From positions 558,001-622,000 of the forward strand of contig CAWAHU010000001.1 in assembly GCA_963781955.1 (NCBI GenBank): a stretch of 64,000 nucleotides of DNA. The letters are read 5' to 3'. This document shows, piece after piece, positions 46,522 through 55,843 of this stretch. The notes under the pieces are model-generated. The model ran no database searches and was not told the origin of the DNA. It saw nothing but the letters and a program-made list of their open reading frames with translations. This stretch comes from Bog-473 sp963781955. Lineage in GTDB: Bacteria > Actinomycetota > Acidimicrobiia > Acidimicrobiales > RAAP-2. Numbering within the stretch: position 1 is the stretch's first letter; each line of letters begins with the position of its first letter. Position numbers and translations under genes: made by a program.

Positions 46522-47551
46522 CCGCCACAGTGGGAGACATCGCGTCGACGCGGGACGCATGGGGGTCGGCTCCCGAAACGAGATCGTCCCCGTGAGGAGT
46601 CTGCCCCCGACTCCGAGACTGACCGTCGGTCTGCCGGTCTATAACGGAGAGCGATTCATCGGCGAGGCCCTGGAGGCAATCCTGGGGCAGACGTACGAGG
46701 ACTTCGAGCTGATCGTATCGGACAACGCATCAACTGACGGAACCGCTGACATTTGCCGCCATTATGCGGAGCAGGACTCCCGGATCAGGTACGTCCGACA
46801 GGAACGGAACATCGGCCTGATCCCGAACCACGTGTTCGTCCTGGAGGAGGCGAGAGGTGAGCTGTTCAAGTGTGCGGCCCACGATGACTTGTACGCGCGC
46901 GACCTTCTTGAGCGCTGTGTCGACGTGCTCGACGAGGACCCGGACGCGGTGCTCTCCCACGCATGGGCCGCGATGATCGACGGGTCCGGTACCGTGATCG
47001 GCACGTTCGGGCAGGGAGTGGCCATGGACTCCCTGCGGGCGCCCGACAGGTTCCGCAATGTGCTCCTCGAGGGCTGCCACGACTACGAGTACGGCGTCAT
47101 CCGGACCCGGGCTCTGCGACGGATGAGGGGGCAGGGCAGCTTCCACCACGCGGACCGGACGTACAGCGCCGAGCTCGCCCTGCACGGCCGGTTCCAGCAG
47201 GTGCCGGATTGGCTCTACTTTCGTCGCGAGCACCATGGACGGGAACCCCAGAGCGTGCGTGATCGGTGCGTGATCTTCGATCCTCGACGTGCAGACCGGT
47301 TGCGGCACCCCGTCGTCCGTCTATACGGCGAGTACCTCTGGAGTTACGTCGCGGCGATCAGGCAAGCGCCGCTGTCGACCGCCGACCGAAGAGAGTGCTA
47401 CAGCATCCTGGCCGGTTGGATCGCCTCCCGGGCACTACCCGTGGTCGGTCGGGCCGTCCGGAGGGAACATCTGCCTGAAGACCCCCTCTCTGGGGCGCCT
47501 CCCATCCAAGTTGACGCCATCGTGGCCGGACGCAGCAGGGCACCAGCGTGA
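46514..47551 (+). CDS. GT2 family glycosyltransferase
   Basis: A 345-residue GT-A enzyme. After a 35-residue extension, RLTVGLPVYNGERFIGEALEA and IVSDNASTDGTADICRHY form the nucleotide-binding half. KCAAHDDLYARDLLERC carries the metal-binding acidic pair, and the C-terminal half includes HHADRTYSAELALHGRF. The donor sugar is unknown. ATG 46514 has GGGAGGA six bases upstream, inside the previous gene. Part of the tightly overlapping PIG-L / oxygenase / GT2 group. Confidence 0.88.
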   Translation: MPDRHSGRHRVDAGRMGVGSRNEIVPVRSLPPTPRLTVGLPVYNGERFIGEALEAILGQTYEDFELIVSDNASTDGTADICRHYAEQDSRIRYVRQERNIGLIPNHVFVLEEARGELFKCAAHDDLYARDLLERCVDVLDEDPDAVLSHAWAAMIDGSGTVIGTFGQGVAMDSLRAPDRFRNVLLEGCHDYEYGVIRTRALRRMRGQGSFHHADRTYSAELALHGRFQQVPDWLYFRREHHGREPQSVRDRCVIFDPRRADRLRHPVVRLYGEYLWSYVAAIRQAPLSTADRRECYSILAGWIASRALPVVGRAVRREHLPEDPLSGAPPIQVDAIVAGRSRAPA

Positions 47552-47597
47552 CCCTGCCCCTCCGTGGGCAGGCTCGCGGCGAGCGGAGGTGCTCGTC

Positions 47598-48233
47598 ATG
47601 AGCGGTCGAAGCAGTTCGATCGGGCAGGCGACCCAAGAAGGTCGTGCAAGTCCCAGTTCCGCGGCGTCCCCATCCGAGGGTCGGTCCGTGGAGGTCCGGG
47701 ATGTTCGGCGGATCGCCGGCGCAGTTCTGTTCGTACCCACCCCGCATCGTGACGAGCGTGGGTATTTCTGCCGGACGTTCGACGTCGAGCTCATGCGCGC
47801 GGCGGGAATCGATGCGGAGAGGTTCTGCCAGGACAGCGTCTCTCGCTCGTCGCTGGGCGTGGTACGAGGGCTGCACGTTCGACGTGGTGACGGCGAGGCG
47901 AAGCTCGTACGGTGCTCGTACGGAGCAGTCTTCGACGTCGTCGTCGACCTGCGGCCTCCGTCGCCCACGTTCGGCAACTGGGAGAGCTTCGAACTCCGGG
48001 ACGACACACAGGTGTCGCTCTACATACCTGCTGGGTGTGCGCACGGGTTTCAGGCCCTCTCCGATCCCGCAGACGTGGCCTATCGGATTGACAGACCGCA
48101 CGACCCGGCGGAAGACGTAACGATCGCATTCGACGATCCCGACCTCGCCATTCCGTGGCCGCTCCCGGTCACGGCAATGTCGCCGCGCGACCGTCAGGCG
48201 CCACCGCTCTCGGTCGCGTCTCGTCTCTTGTGA
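47598..48233 (+). CDS. dTDP-4-dehydrorhamnose 3,5-epimerase-like protein
   Basis: A 211-residue RmlC-like cupin. After a Ser-rich extension of 35 residues, PHRDERGYFCRTFDVELM, FCQDSVSRSSLGVVRGLHVR (catalytic His), KLVRCSYGAVFDVVVDLRP and YIPAGCAHGFQALSD match RmlC almost throughout. It would epimerise a 4-keto-6-deoxy sugar nucleotide. With C-methyltransferases upstream and a 4-ketoreductase/epimerase-like gene facing it, it fits a branched deoxysugar route (inference). ATG 47598 is preceded by GGAGG at eight bases. Confidence 0.87.
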   Translation: MSGRSSSIGQATQEGRASPSSAASPSEGRSVEVRDVRRIAGAVLFVPTPHRDERGYFCRTFDVELMRAAGIDAERFCQDSVSRSSLGVVRGLHVRRGDGEAKLVRCSYGAVFDVVVDLRPPSPTFGNWESFELRDDTQVSLYIPAGCAHGFQALSDPADVAYRIDRPHDPAEDVTIAFDDPDLAIPWPLPVTAMSPRDRQAPPLSVASRLL

Positions 48234-48311
48234 TATCCGGTCACGCAGCGGAGCGACGCGACGAGGGACGATCGTCGGGCAGCCACGGGCAAGTCCGCAG
48301 AGGTGACGTCG

Positions 48312-49385
48312 TCAGCTGAGTCCCGGCGCGACATGACGGCCGCCAGCCGACACGTCCGCAGTGGGCCGGCGGCGCAGCATCTCGTCGATGACACCGGCGG
48401 AGAGCAACTCCTGGATTCGGCGAAGCCTGACGAAGCGCGATGAGACGAAGTCGTCATGGCTGAAGCGGTACTCGGAGTAGGCGCGGACGAGTTCCTGCAC
48501 TCCTGCGGGTACGTTCCAGCGGAGGACCAAGTCCGGGAAGGTGGCGGCCAATTTCGAGAAGTCAACGCGGTAGTTGCGCAGATCCGGTCCCGCCTCGGCA
48601 GCAAGTGACACCGTCGACCCCGGGACCGCCTCACGGACCATCTCAGCGATGTCGCGGACCTGCACGTTGTCCTCCGCCCGACCGATATTGAACGCTTCGT
48701 CGTGTACCAACTCGCGTGGAGCCTCGAGCAGGGCGAGGAACGAGCGGCAGATGTCCTCCACGTGCACCAACGGCCGCCAAGGTGACCCATCGCTCTCGAG
48801 GGACACCTTGCCGGTGGTCATGGCCGCGGCGGTCAGGTTGTTCACGACGATGTCGAGGCGCAACCGCGGCGAGAATCCGTACGCGGTGGCGTTCCGAAGG
48901 TAGGTCGGGCTGAAGGAGTCGTCGGCGAGTCGAGAGAGCTCCCGTTCGGCCATGGCCTTCGTCTCTCCGTAAGGTGTCACCGGGAACAGTTCCGCAACCT
49001 CGGTGACGGCTTCGGAGCCGGCAGCGCCGTAGAGGCTGCATGAGGACGCGAACATGAAGCGCTCGACTCCGGCCTTCTTGGCGGCCCGACCGAGCTGGAT
49101 GGTCCCGTCAAGGTTGATGGAGTAGGTCGCTGCCGGATTCAGGTGGCCGACCGGGTCGTTGGACAACGCGGCCAGACAGACCACGGCGTCGTAGCCGGCG
49201 CAGTGGCGAGGTTCGACCTCCCTCATGTCGAGGGTCGGGCGTTGAGTCTCCTCGGGTCCCGGGCCGAGGTCGCACCCCTCGTAGAGGTCGAGGTCGAGGC
49301 CCTCCACGGTGTGCCCCGCCGCGCGCAAGAACGGGACCAGGACGGCTCCGATGTAGCCGCGATCACCTGCGACGAGGACTCTCAT
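48312..49385 (-). CDS. NAD-dependent epimerase/dehydratase (sugar nucleotide)
   Basis: A 357-residue extended SDR. The N-terminal nucleotide motif is GDRGYIG (GxxGxxG), with Asp in GLDLDLYEG suggesting NAD. ASSCSLYG and TPYGETKAMAER provide the catalytic Ser and YxxxK. RNATAYGFSPRLRLDIVVNN and PLVHVEDICRSFLALL are typical of sugar-nucleotide epimerases, dehydratases and reductases. The exact reaction is open. It is convergent with the RmlC-like gene across a 78-base gap and closes the polysaccharide locus. Confidence 0.87.
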   Translation of the reverse strand: MRVLVAGDRGYIGAVLVPFLRAAGHTVEGLDLDLYEGCDLGPGPEETQRPTLDMREVEPRHCAGYDAVVCLAALSNDPVGHLNPAATYSINLDGTIQLGRAAKKAGVERFMFASSCSLYGAAGSEAVTEVAELFPVTPYGETKAMAERELSRLADDSFSPTYLRNATAYGFSPRLRLDIVVNNLTAAAMTTGKVSLESDGSPWRPLVHVEDICRSFLALLEAPRELVHDEAFNIGRAEDNVQVRDIAEMVREAVPGSTVSLAAEAGPDLRNYRVDFSKLAATFPDLVLRWNVPAGVQELVRAYSEYRFSHDDFVSSRFVRLRRIQELLSAGVIDEMLRRRPTADVSAGGRHVAPGLS

Positions 49386-49982
49386 TCGTCATCCCTCAAA
49401 TCATCTCGAAGTCCGACGAGCGTCGACGTCTCGCCGGGTATTGGAGGACGTGGCGTCGACGCTGATACCGCCTGGCTCCGGGGTGGAACCCGACGAGAGG
49501 CCAGGTGCCCGGGTTGGCAATGTTGCTCCGGTCCGGAGCAGATCTGCGAGAACCGGTCGCAGGCGCTGCTCTGGGACTCCTTTGCCCTGTCGTCTGGGCC
49601 TCGGTTCAGATGCAAATGCAATGGAGATTGCAGAGCCTCTGAACTGCAATTTTGGTGAGCGTGGTCACGTAACATCTTGATGATCGTGGTCACGCAGCGT
49701 CGGCCGGCGCCCCGTTGTCGTATCGGGGTCGACCCAGGCCCGCCCACCAGTTCGAGACCCTCCGCCTGCGGGCTCGCACAGGGTGGAGGTGAGGCGCCAG
49801 GAATCCTGCCCGGTCTCGAGGGGCCGAGTGGCGCCTGCGCTATCGAGGCGCCGGCAGCGCCGAACCGTGCCCGAGAGTTGTATCAACGTCGGTTGGGACT
49901 GCTCTGAGGGGAGTAGGACCAGGTGCAGGGGGACGAAGGACACTCATGAACCACGGGGCGCGTTGACTGTCTGCCCGTTGAT
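49386..49982. other. Intergenic region between polysaccharide locus and giant secreted protein
   Basis: About 600 bases with no convincing gene. A 10-bp direct repeat CGTGGTCACG at 49660-49669 and 49685-49694 (25-bp spacing) lies beside a locally AT-richer stretch and may be a regulator-binding site. Promoters for the divergent epimerase and for the secreted-protein gene must be here. Confidence 0.45.
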
Positions 49983-50049
49983 CCTTCGCGTTCTCGTCCT
50001 CGCACGCGGGCTGCATCAGGACACGAACGAGAGCGAAGGGACAGCCCGC
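49983..50049 (+). promoter_or_regulatory. 5' leader with two mutually exclusive RNA folds
   Basis: Fold A is a long hairpin: CCTTCGC (49983-49989), GTTC (49990-49993) and GTCCT (49996-50000) pair with AGGAC (50018-50022), GAAC (50025-50028) and GCGAAGG (50033-50039). It buries the GAAGGG likely to be the ribosome-binding site. In fold B the loop GCGGGCTG (50006-50013) pairs with CAGCCCGC (50042-50049). This is an 8-bp pseudoknot that is geometrically possible only if the lower CCTTCGC stem opens, which frees GAAGGG. The start codon follows at 50055. Confidence 0.5.
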
Positions 50050-50054
50050 TGACA

Positions 50055-53000
50055 ATGCCTTCTACCAGGTCGCATTCGAGTCGTGGTCTCCTCATTAGGG
50101 CCTTGATCCTCGGAGCCTTGGTCGTCGGAGTGCTGATCGTCCCCGTGCTGGCCCTGCAGCAGCAGGCCTTCGCCGCCGGCTCGGTCTCGGACAACTTCAA
50201 CCGGGCGAACGGGACGCTCGGGGCCGGCTGGACCGACATGACCAACGGTGGGCTGGCGATCTCGTCCCAGGTGGTGAAGGGCACCAAGGCCTCGTACTCG
50301 GGCGACATCCGCACCGGAGAGGCCTACAGCAGCGATCAGTCCTCCCAGATCGAGGTCACCGCCACCCAGCTCAGCGGCGGCATGTGGATCGGTCCGGCGG
50401 TGAGGGCCCAGAACGGCGGCCAGAGCCTCTACACCGGCATCTACTTCTGGAACAGCGGCAACCCTGAGCTGATGCTGTTCAAGCGCATCAGTGGCAACTG
50501 GACCCAGCTCGGAGCTTCATACCAGTCGGGCGCGCTGGCGGCAGGCACCCAGCTGAACCTCAGCGTCACCGGTTCGTCCCTCTCCTTCTCGGCGGGTGGC
50601 GTCGTGCGCATCACGGCCACCGACACCACCTTGACCGGGGGCGCGCCGGGCATCATCGCCTACAGCTCCCCGACAGGTGACAACTGGGTCGGCGTGGGGA
50701 CCAGCACCTCTGGCTCCACCTACTCGGTCGGAGGCACCATCTCGGGGCTCTCGGGCACCGTGGTCCTCGAGAACAACGGCGGCAACGACCTGAGCACCAG
50801 CGCCAACGGCACGTTCGCCTTCAGCACCCAGCTGGCCCAGGGCGCCGCCTACAACGTCACCGTCAAGACCAACCCGGCGGGGCAGACCTGCTCGGTGACC
50901 AACCCCTCGGGCACGGTGGGCGCGGCCAACGTCACCAACGTCTCGGTCACCTGCGTCACCATTCCCACCTACTCGGTCGGAGGCACCATCTCGGGGCTCT
51001 CGGGCACCGTGGTCCTCGAGAACAACGGCGGCAACGACCTGAGCACCAGCGCCAACGGCACGTTCGCCTTCAGCACCCAGCTGGCCCAGGGCGCCGCCTA
51101 CAACGTCACCGTCAAGACCAACCCGGCGGGGCAGACCTGCTCGGTGACCAACCCCTCGGGCACGGTGGGCGCGGCCAACGTCACCAACGTCTCGGTCACC
51201 TGCGTCACCCAGACGGGCAGCGGCTCGGTCTCGGACAACTTCAACCGGGCGAACGGGACGCTCGGGGCCGGCTGGACCGACATGACCAACGGTGGGCTGG
51301 CGATCTCGTCCCAGGTGGTGAAGGGCACCAAGGCCTCGTACTCGGGCGACATCCGCACCGGAGAGGCCTACAGCAGCGATCAGTCCTCCCAGATCGAGGT
51401 CACCGCCACCCAGCTCAGCGGCGGCATGTGGATCGGTCCGGCGGTGAGGGCCCAGAACGGCGGCCAGAGCCTCTACACCGGCATCTACTTCTGGAACAGC
51501 GGCAACCCTGAGCTGATGCTGTTCAAGCGCATCAGTGGCAACTGGACCCAGCTCGGAGCTTCATACCAGTCGGGCGCGCTGGCGGCAGGCACCCAGCTGA
51601 ACCTCAGCGTCACCGGTTCGTCCCTCTCCTTCTCGGCGGGTGGCGTCGTGCGCATCACGGCCACCGACACCACCTTGACCGGGGGCGCGCCGGGCATCAT
51701 CGCCTACAGCTCCCCGACAGGTGACAACTGGGTCGGCGTGGGGACCAGCACCTCTGGCTCCACCTACTCGGTCGGAGGCACCGTCTCGGGCCTCTCGGGC
51801 ACCGTGGTCCTCGAGAACAACGGCGGCAACGACCTGAGCATCAGCGCCAACGGCACGTTCGCCTTCAGCACCCAGCTGGCCCAGGGCGCCGCCTACAACG
51901 TCACCGTCAAGACCAACCCGGCGGGGCAGACCTGCTCGGTGACCAACCCCTCGGGCACGGTGGGCACGGCCAACGTCACCAACGTCTCGGTCACCTGCGT
52001 CACCATCCCCACCTACTCGGTCGGCGGCACCATCTCGGGGCTCTCGGGCACCGTGGTCCTCGAGAACAACGGCGGCAACGACCTGAGCACCAGCGCCAAC
52101 GGCACGTTCGCCTTCAGCACCCAGCTGGCCCAGGGCGCCGCCTACAACGTCACCGTCAAGACCAACCCGGCGGGGCAGACCTGCTCGGTGACCAACCCCT
52201 CGGGCACGGTGGGCGCGGCCAACGTCACCAACGTCTCGGTCACCTGCGTCACCATTCCCACCTACTCGGTCGGAGGCACCATCTCGGGGCTCTCGGGCAC
52301 CGTGGTCCTCGAGAACAACGGCGGCAACGACCTGAGCACCAGCGCCAACGGCACGTTCGCCTTCAGCACCCAGCTGGCCCAGGGCGCCGCCTACAACGTC
52401 ACCGTCAAGACCAACCCGGCGGGGCAGACCTGCTCGGTGACCAACCCCTCGGGCACGGTGGGCGCGGCCAACGTCACCAACGTCTCGGTCACCTGCGTCA
52501 CCCAGACGGGCAGCGGCTCGGTCTCGGACAACTTCAACCGGGCGAACGGGACGCTCGGGGCCGGCTGGACCGACATGACCGACGGTGGGCTGGCGATCTC
52601 GTCCCAGGTGGTGACGGGCACCAAGGCCTCGTACTCGGGCGACATCCGCACCGGAGAGACCTACAGCAGCGACCAGTCCTCCCAGATCGAGGTCACCGCC
52701 ACCCAGCTCAGCGGCGGCAGTGGATCGGTCCGGCGGTGAGGGCCCAGAACGGCGGCCAGAACCTCTACATCGGCATCTACTTCTGGAACAGCGGCAACCC
52801 TGAGCTGATGCTGTTCAAGCGCATCAGTGGCAACTGGACCCAGCTCGGATCGTCCTACCAGTCGGGCGCGCTGGCGGCAGGCACCCAGCTGAACCTCAGC
52901 GTCACCGGTTCGACCCTCTCCTTCTCGGCGGGTGGCGTCGTGCGCATCACGGCCACCGACACCACCTTGACCGGGGGCGCGCCGGGCATCATCGCCTACA

Positions 53001-54103
53001 GCTCCCCGACAGGTGACAACTGGGTCGGCGTGGGGACCAGCACCTCTGGCTCCACCTACTCGGTCGGAGGCACCGTCTCGGGGCTCTCGGGCACCGTGGT
53101 CCTCGAGAACAACGGCGGCAACGACCTGAGCATCAGCGCCAACGGCACGTTCGCCTTCAGCACCCAGCTGGCCCAGGGCGCCGCCTACAACGTCACCGTC
53201 AAGACCAACCCGGCGGGGCAGACCTGCTCGGTGACCAACCCCTCGGGGACGGTGGGCACGGCCAACGTCACCAACGTCTCGGTCACCTGCGTCACCCAGA
53301 CGGGCAGCGGGTTCTCGGTCCAGTACGTCAGTACCGACGCCAACAACATCGAGTACTTCTCGTTCACCTCTCCCGAACGACGGGTACGGCACCCAGACGC
53401 TGCGCGTTCTTCTCCCGACTCACCCCGCCGCGGGGGTCGCACACAACTTCCTCTTCGTGCTTCCCGTCGAGGCAGGGCTGGGAACCACCTTCGGCGACGG
53501 GCTCGACACGATGCTCGCGCTCGACGCACAGGACCAGTACAACCTGACGATCATCGAACCGACCTTCTCCATCGACCCCTGGTACGCGGACAACCCACTC
53601 GACGCCAACCTGCAGTACGAGACCTTCATGACGAACGACCTCGAGCCCTGGGTCAAGGCGAACTTGTCGACGACCGGGACCGAACAGAACTGGCTGATCG
53701 GGTTCTCGAAGTCCGGCATCGGAGCGCAGGACCTCATCCTGAAGCATCCGGACCTGTTCCAGTTGGCTGCGTCCTGGGACTTCCCCGCGGACATGTCGTC
53801 GTACGACGAGTACGGCACGAGCTCGGCGGACAACTACGGGACCGATGCGAACTTCCAGGCCAACTACCGACTGACCCAGGCCTTTGTCGATGCGCACAAG
53901 ACGCCCTTCCTGACGAACAATCGCATCTGGATCGGTGGCTACAACGCGTTCCAAACCGATATCTCGGACTACGACGCCCTGTTGACCTCCGAGGGAATTC
54001 TCCACACCATGGGTCCGTCACAACTGATCACTCACAGTGGGACAGCGGCTGGGTCCCGGCCGCCTTGGCGGCTCTGTATCAGGACAGCACCCAACTGCAT
54101 TGA
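50055..54103 (+). CDS. Giant secreted protein: tandem A/B modules and C-terminal esterase-like domain (three frameshifts)
   Basis: A signal peptide (LIRALILGALVVGVLIVPVL, ending near AFAAGS) is followed by module A (about 182 residues, SVSDNFNRANGTLGAGWTDM; concanavalin/LamG-like sandwich). Module B (83 residues, YSVGGTISGLSGTVVLENNG; carboxypeptidase-regulatory or Ig-like) comes next. Order: A-B-B-A-B-B-B-A-B, then an alpha/beta-hydrolase-like domain with nucleophile GFSKSGIG and terminal DHSQWDSGW. Frame breaks: one base missing at about 52719 relative to other A copies, one extra at about 53370, one missing at about 54020. The likely role is binding and hydrolysis of an extracellular polymer or ester (inference). 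The leader carries switch-like RNA folds. Confidence 0.78.
50181..53305 (+). repeat. Near-identical tandem modules (546-bp A, 249-bp B)
   Basis: A copies start at 50181, 51225 and 52518. B copies start at 50721, 50970, 51765, 52014, 52263 and 53057. Spacing is exact: A+2B is 1044, A+3B is 1293. Copies are almost identical in DNA, including third codon positions, so duplication is recent or conversion is active. The last A copy lacks one T in CATGTGG, causing the frameshift. The shift of one base in the last B spacing confirms a true deletion in this sequence. Confidence 0.9.
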
Positions 54104-54355
54104 CCGCGTGCCGGGTCAACCTCTCGGTTGCGCAAGTCCGATTCGACACGGCTTCGACCAGGGACTGGGCAGATCATCGAAGGCCGTCGCCACCGCCGAC
54201 CGCCCGGGTCCTGTGAGGTGTGGGACGAGCGGCGTCGTGGGTCAGCGAGGTAACAACGAACCAGGTCGTAACCGCCAAGGTCCGGGCCACGTGTAGAACG
54301 GATCACGGGCGCGCCGACGATCATCGACTCGAAGCCGCCGATCGGAGGAGGAGCC
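54104..54355. other. Short intergenic region
   Basis: About 250 bases after the giant secreted protein. No gene, hairpin or clear terminator was recognised. GGAGGAGG directly precedes the SDR start. Confidence 0.4.
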
Positions 54356-55144
54356 GTGGATCGTCTCGAAGGCAAGGTGGCCATCGTCACGGGCGGCGGG
54401 GGCGGCTTCGGAGGTGCGAGCGCACGAGCCCTGGCCCGGGAGGGGGCAGCGGTGGTGGTCGTCGACATCGACGAGGAACGAGCGGCGTCGGTCGCGGCTG
54501 ACATCGCGGGTGCCGGGGGAGCGGTGGCATCCTTCCGGGCCGATCTGTCCGTCGAGGAGCAGGTGGCTGCGACGATCGACCTGGCCACGACACGGTTCGG
54601 CCGGCTCGACGTGCTCCACAACAACGCCGCGCTCACGGATTCGGACTTCCTCGGTGCCGACACCGCCGTGACCGGCCTGTCGCTCGACGTGTGGCAGCGG
54701 ACCATCGCGGTCAACCTGACCAGTCAGATGCTCACGTGCAAGCACGCCGTGCCCGTCATGGTGGAAGGGGGCGGCGGCTCCATCATCAACATGTCCTCGG
54801 GCGCTTCCCTGAACGGCGACCGCACCCGCACGGCTTATGGAGTCTCCAAGGCCGGGGTCAACGCCCTCACTCTGTACGTGGCGACGAGCCACGGCAAGCG
54901 CGGCATCCGTGCGAACACGATCCTCCCGGGCCTCGTGATCACCGATGCCGTGCGCGCCCATCTGGACGAGGCGACCGTGGCCTCGCTCGGGCGGGCCACG
55001 CTGACCCCGTACGTGGGGCAGCCCGAGGACGTGGCCGAGGTCGTGGTGTTCCTGGCTTCGGAGGAGTCCCGCTACATCACCGGACAGATGATCGCCGTCG
55101 ACGGAGGGATGTCGTCACACGTCGGGCTGGGCGGGGACCGCTGA
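54356..55144 (+). CDS. SDR family oxidoreductase
   Basis: A 262-residue classical short-chain dehydrogenase. TGGGGGFGGASARALA is the TGxxxGxG cofactor motif, with Asp in VVVDIDEE favouring NAD. NNAALT, INMSSGASL (catalytic Ser) and YGVSKAGVN (Tyr and Lys) follow, then PGLVITDA and YITGQMIAVDGGMSSH. Cofactor preference and fold are clear; substrate unknown. GTG 54356 with GGAGGAGG upstream. First of a three-gene unit with a CMD-like protein and an epimerase. Confidence 0.9.
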   Translation: MDRLEGKVAIVTGGGGGFGGASARALAREGAAVVVVDIDEERAASVAADIAGAGGAVASFRADLSVEEQVAATIDLATTRFGRLDVLHNNAALTDSDFLGADTAVTGLSLDVWQRTIAVNLTSQMLTCKHAVPVMVEGGGGSIINMSSGASLNGDRTRTAYGVSKAGVNALTLYVATSHGKRGIRANTILPGLVITDAVRAHLDEATVASLGRATLTPYVGQPEDVAEVVVFLASEESRYITGQMIAVDGGMSSHVGLGGDR

Positions 55145-55248
55145 GGCTCCAGCGACGTCATCGCCGATCGATGGCCGTTACAGTACGTGGGTCAACAGAC
55201 GAGCGAGGCCTCGGATTCGGTCAGGTCCGGGGGCGGTCGGGGGGTTGT

Positions 55249-55836
55249 GTGCCGAGAATCGAGCCGATTCCGCTGGAAGAGATGGCGCCCGAGCCGCGCC
55301 GGATCATCGAGGAGGGAGTGGCCGACGGGCTCTACGCCACGCCGGTCCCGCTGCAGATCTTCGCCTACAAGACTTCGCAGATCCTCATGACGAACGCGGC
55401 CAGGACCACGTGGGGCCAGCAGTCGCTCCTCGGGGGCAGGATCCTCGAGCTCCTGCGGATCCGCAGCGCCCAATTGGGGGAGTGCCAGCCCTGCATGCAG
55501 TCGCGCAAGCACGACTCGATCACCGAGGAGGACGTCGCCTGCCTCGTTGCCCCGGGAGGTTCGGATCTCAACGAGCAGGAGCGGCTGGCCGTCGAGTTCC
55601 TGGACCTCCTCTCGGCCGACCACCACGCCATCGACGACGAGTTCTACCGCCGCCTGGGCGAGCACTTCACAGCGGCGCAGATCATCGAGCTCGGGTTCGC
55701 ATGTGCCAACTCCATGGGCCTGCACCGCTTCATTCACACCCTCGACGTGTTCGGGCAGGGCGCGCCAGTCATCCCCTACAGCCCTGACCAGGTCGACAGC
55801 GCCGTCGAGGAGCCACCGGTTCACGCCGCCTCGTGA
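55249..55836 (+). CDS. Carboxymuconolactone decarboxylase/AhpD-like protein
   Basis: A 195-residue all-alpha protein. LELLRIRSAQLGECQPCMQSRKHD contains the CxxCxxxH redox motif of AhpD-like proteins, followed by LNEQERLAVEFLDLLS and a later IIELGFACANSMGLHRFIHTLD. It could act as a peroxidase-type disulfide enzyme or a ring-cleavage decarboxylase; context (SDR and epimerase/dehydrogenase neighbours) suggests catabolism of an aromatic or alicyclic compound (inference). GTG 55249 gives the N terminus PRIEPIPLEEM typical of the family. Confidence 0.82.
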   Translation: MPRIEPIPLEEMAPEPRRIIEEGVADGLYATPVPLQIFAYKTSQILMTNAARTTWGQQSLLGGRILELLRIRSAQLGECQPCMQSRKHDSITEEDVACLVAPGGSDLNEQERLAVEFLDLLSADHHAIDDEFYRRLGEHFTAAQIIELGFACANSMGLHRFIHTLDVFGQGAPVIPYSPDQVDSAVEEPPVHAAS

Positions 55837-55843
55837 GCGCCTC

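Noticed and set aside
50181..53305. Mobile-element or CRISPR origin of the large repeats
   Set aside because: The units are in-frame protein modules with no terminal inverted repeats or transposase.
53457..54296. A separate hydrolase gene starting at 53457
   Set aside because: No ribosome-binding site is present, and the protein continues naturally from the upstream module through NDGYGTQTLRVLLPTHP once one base is skipped near 53370. It is taken as the C-terminal domain of the giant protein.
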